Under the pieces are notes generated by a model that saw nothing but the letters and a program-made list of their open reading frames with translations, ran no database searches and was not told the DNA's origin. A stretch of 8,271 bases of DNA from UBA4615 sp044359175 (GTDB taxonomy: Bacteria > Pseudomonadota > Gammaproteobacteria > Burkholderiales > Burkholderiaceae_E). The translations under genes and the position numbers were made by a program. Positions 7,204-8,271 of this stretch are shown here, piece by piece. Within the stretch, counting starts at the first letter, position 1. Every line of letters starts with the position of its first letter. The stretch is taken from contig JBIKMO010000192.1 in NCBI GenBank assembly GCA_044359175.1, forward strand, positions 1 through 8,271, read 5' to 3'.

Positions 7204-8250
7204 ATGAACGGCATCGGAACAGCCCTGGCGACACGGGGCACACCGCCTCCAGAGCCCGAGGCCCTGGCTCGCAAGCCCTCCTGCGCGCTCGTCGCGGGCA
7301 CGCACCGCATCGTGGGCGAGCCCACGGGGCATCGGTGGATCGGGGGCGTCAGCCACAAGACCGGCCAAGGCGTGCAGGGTCGTCTGATGTCCGCCCAACG
7401 GCCCAGTGCGAACGGCGAGGCGCCGAAGCTGCTGTGGTGGCTGCAGAGCACCGCCGGACGGCAGTACGTGCTGAAGAGCGCAACGACCGGCCAACCCATC
7501 GCAACGTTCGAGCATGCGATCGAGCGCGCCCAGCAGATCATCGAGCGCGGCCAGGCGAATCATCTGGATCCCCTGCCTCGATCCGGGCCCGACGCGACGT
7601 CCCCGCCCGCCCGCTCCGCCGCCGGGATATCGGGCTTCGGTCAGGCGCCGACGCTCTCGGGGCGTCGAGCCGATCGGGTCGATGCCGTTTCTCAGGGCGG
7701 GATCATCCGGGCCGCGACCCAGACGCCCGGCGAGGGGCCCTATGCGATCACGCCCGAGCGGCGCGCGTTGCTCAACACCCTCCGCTTCGCCGAAGGCACC
7801 TGGCTCGGGGGCGCGGACGACGGCTATCGGGTCATGTTCGGTGGCCGGCAGGTACAGTCCCTCGATCGGCATCCCGAGCAGGTCCACCGTTCTTCCAGGT
7901 ACGTCAGCGCGGCGGCCGGCGCGTATCAGTTCCTGCCGAGGACCTGGGCCGCAACCGCCCGTTCGCTTGGGCTCGGGAGTTTCGGTCCGGCGGCCCAGGA
8001 CCAGGCCGCACTCCGGCTGGCGGACAAACGGGGGGCGCTGGCGATCGTCGATCGGAACGGGCTGACGCGTGAGGCTCTGGCGCGCCTGGCGCCCGAATGG
8101 GCGTCGCTTCCCAAACACAACGGCGAGAGCTACTACCGGCAACCCGTCAAGTCTCATGCCGAGCTGCAACGGTTCTACAACTCGGAACTGGCCCGATTGC
8201 AGCAACTGCAACAGCAACAGCCGCCGCCAAGGCCGACCCTGTTCGTCTGA
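7204..8250 (+). CDS. Lambda-R-like (GH104) peptidoglycan lytic transglycosylase with long N-terminal extension
   Basis: Predicted to cleave the MurNAc-GlcNAc bonds of peptidoglycan. Residues about 183-320 follow phage lambda endolysin R in order: RRALLNTLRFAEGT with catalytic E197 (lambda E19, SEGT); YRVMFGG; D..HP (221-224); SAAAGAYQF (235-243; lambda STGAGRYQ); LGLGSFGPAAQDQAAL; KRGAL.IVDR; and a final WASLP. Lambda R has only 158 residues; this protein has 348. Residues 1-72 and 116-178 are Pro/Ala/Arg/Gly-rich linkers. Between them, 73-115 (KLLWWLQSTAGRQYVLKSAT...AIERAQQIIERG) looks like a small folded module I cannot name. The tail (333-342) is QQLQQQQPPP. There is no signal peptide or membrane anchor, and no holin, spanin or phage structural gene in view, so the enzyme must be exported by other means or stay inactive until lysis. 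An effector of a contact-dependent secretion system, or a domesticated phage gene, are the main options. Three arginines are AGG. The fold assignment is firm; the role is not. Confidence 0.88.
   Translation: MNGIGTALATRGTPPPEPEALARKPSCALVAGTHRIVGEPTGHRWIGGVSHKTGQGVQGRLMSAQRPSANGEAPKLLWWLQSTAGRQYVLKSATTGQPIATFEHAIERAQQIIERGQANHLDPLPRSGPDATSPPARSAAGISGFGQAPTLSGRRADRVDAVSQGGIIRAATQTPGEGPYAITPERRALLNTLRFAEGTWLGGADDGYRVMFGGRQVQSLDRHPEQVHRSSRYVSAAAGAYQFLPRTWAATARSLGLGSFGPAAQDQAALRLADKRGALAIVDRNGLTREALARLAPEWASLPKHNGESYYRQPVKSHAELQRFYNSELARLQQLQQQQPPPRPTLFV
8200..8220 (+). repeat. CAG/CAA-rich tail of the lysozyme-like gene
   Basis: Six of seven consecutive codons encode glutamine (CAG CAA CTG CAA CAG CAA CAG), followed by three proline codons, just before the stop. 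The mixture of CAG and CAA argues against recent simple triplet slippage and for a selected Gln-rich end. Confidence 0.6.
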
Positions 8251-8271
8251 CGGCCCGTTGAAACGAAAACG

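Noticed and set aside
8100..8247. XVIPCD type IV secretion signal domain
   Set aside because: Only the Gln-rich tail fits. The roughly 120-residue conserved domain that should precede it is instead occupied by the end of the GH104 fold.
6536..8250. Prophage lysis cassette
   Set aside because: Only the GH104 domain is phage-like. No holin, spanin, integrase, att-like repeat or structural gene is visible in the window. The right edge cuts off the context, so this is not excluded.
8250..8271. ACGGCCCGTT right after the stop, also found after the M16 stop at 4584-4593, and a faint third copy of the leader element
   Set aside because: Ten bases of GC-rich identity are easily coincidental, and the match to the leader element needs a 3-base insertion. 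The sequence ends before any following gene can be seen.

Overview
This is a very GC-rich (strong G/C third-position bias) chromosomal segment. It is most likely from a Pseudomonadota bacterium; a beta- or gammaproteobacterium is my best guess, based on the type of class II ribonucleotide reductase and an AlkJ/BetA-like flavoprotein. No tRNA, rRNA, CRISPR array, transposase or integrase is visible. Several very long open frames antisense to the real genes are artefacts of the high GC content.

Left part (118-4584, + strand): a coenzyme-B12-dependent (class II) ribonucleotide reductase, NrdJ, is followed by a strong GC-rich hairpin just after its stop. A 240-bp gap then leads to a cytoplasmic M16 zinc protease related to the mitochondrial processing peptidase. 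The two genes are probably separate transcription units. Centre (4719-6374, - strand): a GMC-family FAD-dependent alcohol/choline dehydrogenase of the AlkJ/BetA type, convergent with the protease. The short gap between them holds small direct repeats and a modest hairpin. These three genes look like metabolic or housekeeping functions and I see no joint pathway.

Right part (6375-8271, + strand): two genes that look different from the rest. The first encodes a 150-residue protein I do not recognise and carries a run of nine C near its start. The second encodes a 348-residue protein whose C-terminal half is a lambda-R-like (GH104) peptidoglycan lytic transglycosylase. That domain is joined to about 180 residues of unrecognised N-terminal sequence and a glutamine/proline-rich tail, with no signal peptide. 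Both genes use AGG arginine codons (4 and 3), which I do not find in nrdJ or the protease gene. Both are preceded, at nearly the same distance from their ATG, by a 16-nt element that agrees at 14 positions. I infer that they form a co-regulated pair acting on peptidoglycan, possibly as an exported antibacterial enzyme with a partner, or as a domesticated phage lysis gene. This pair is the part of the window most likely to be undescribed.
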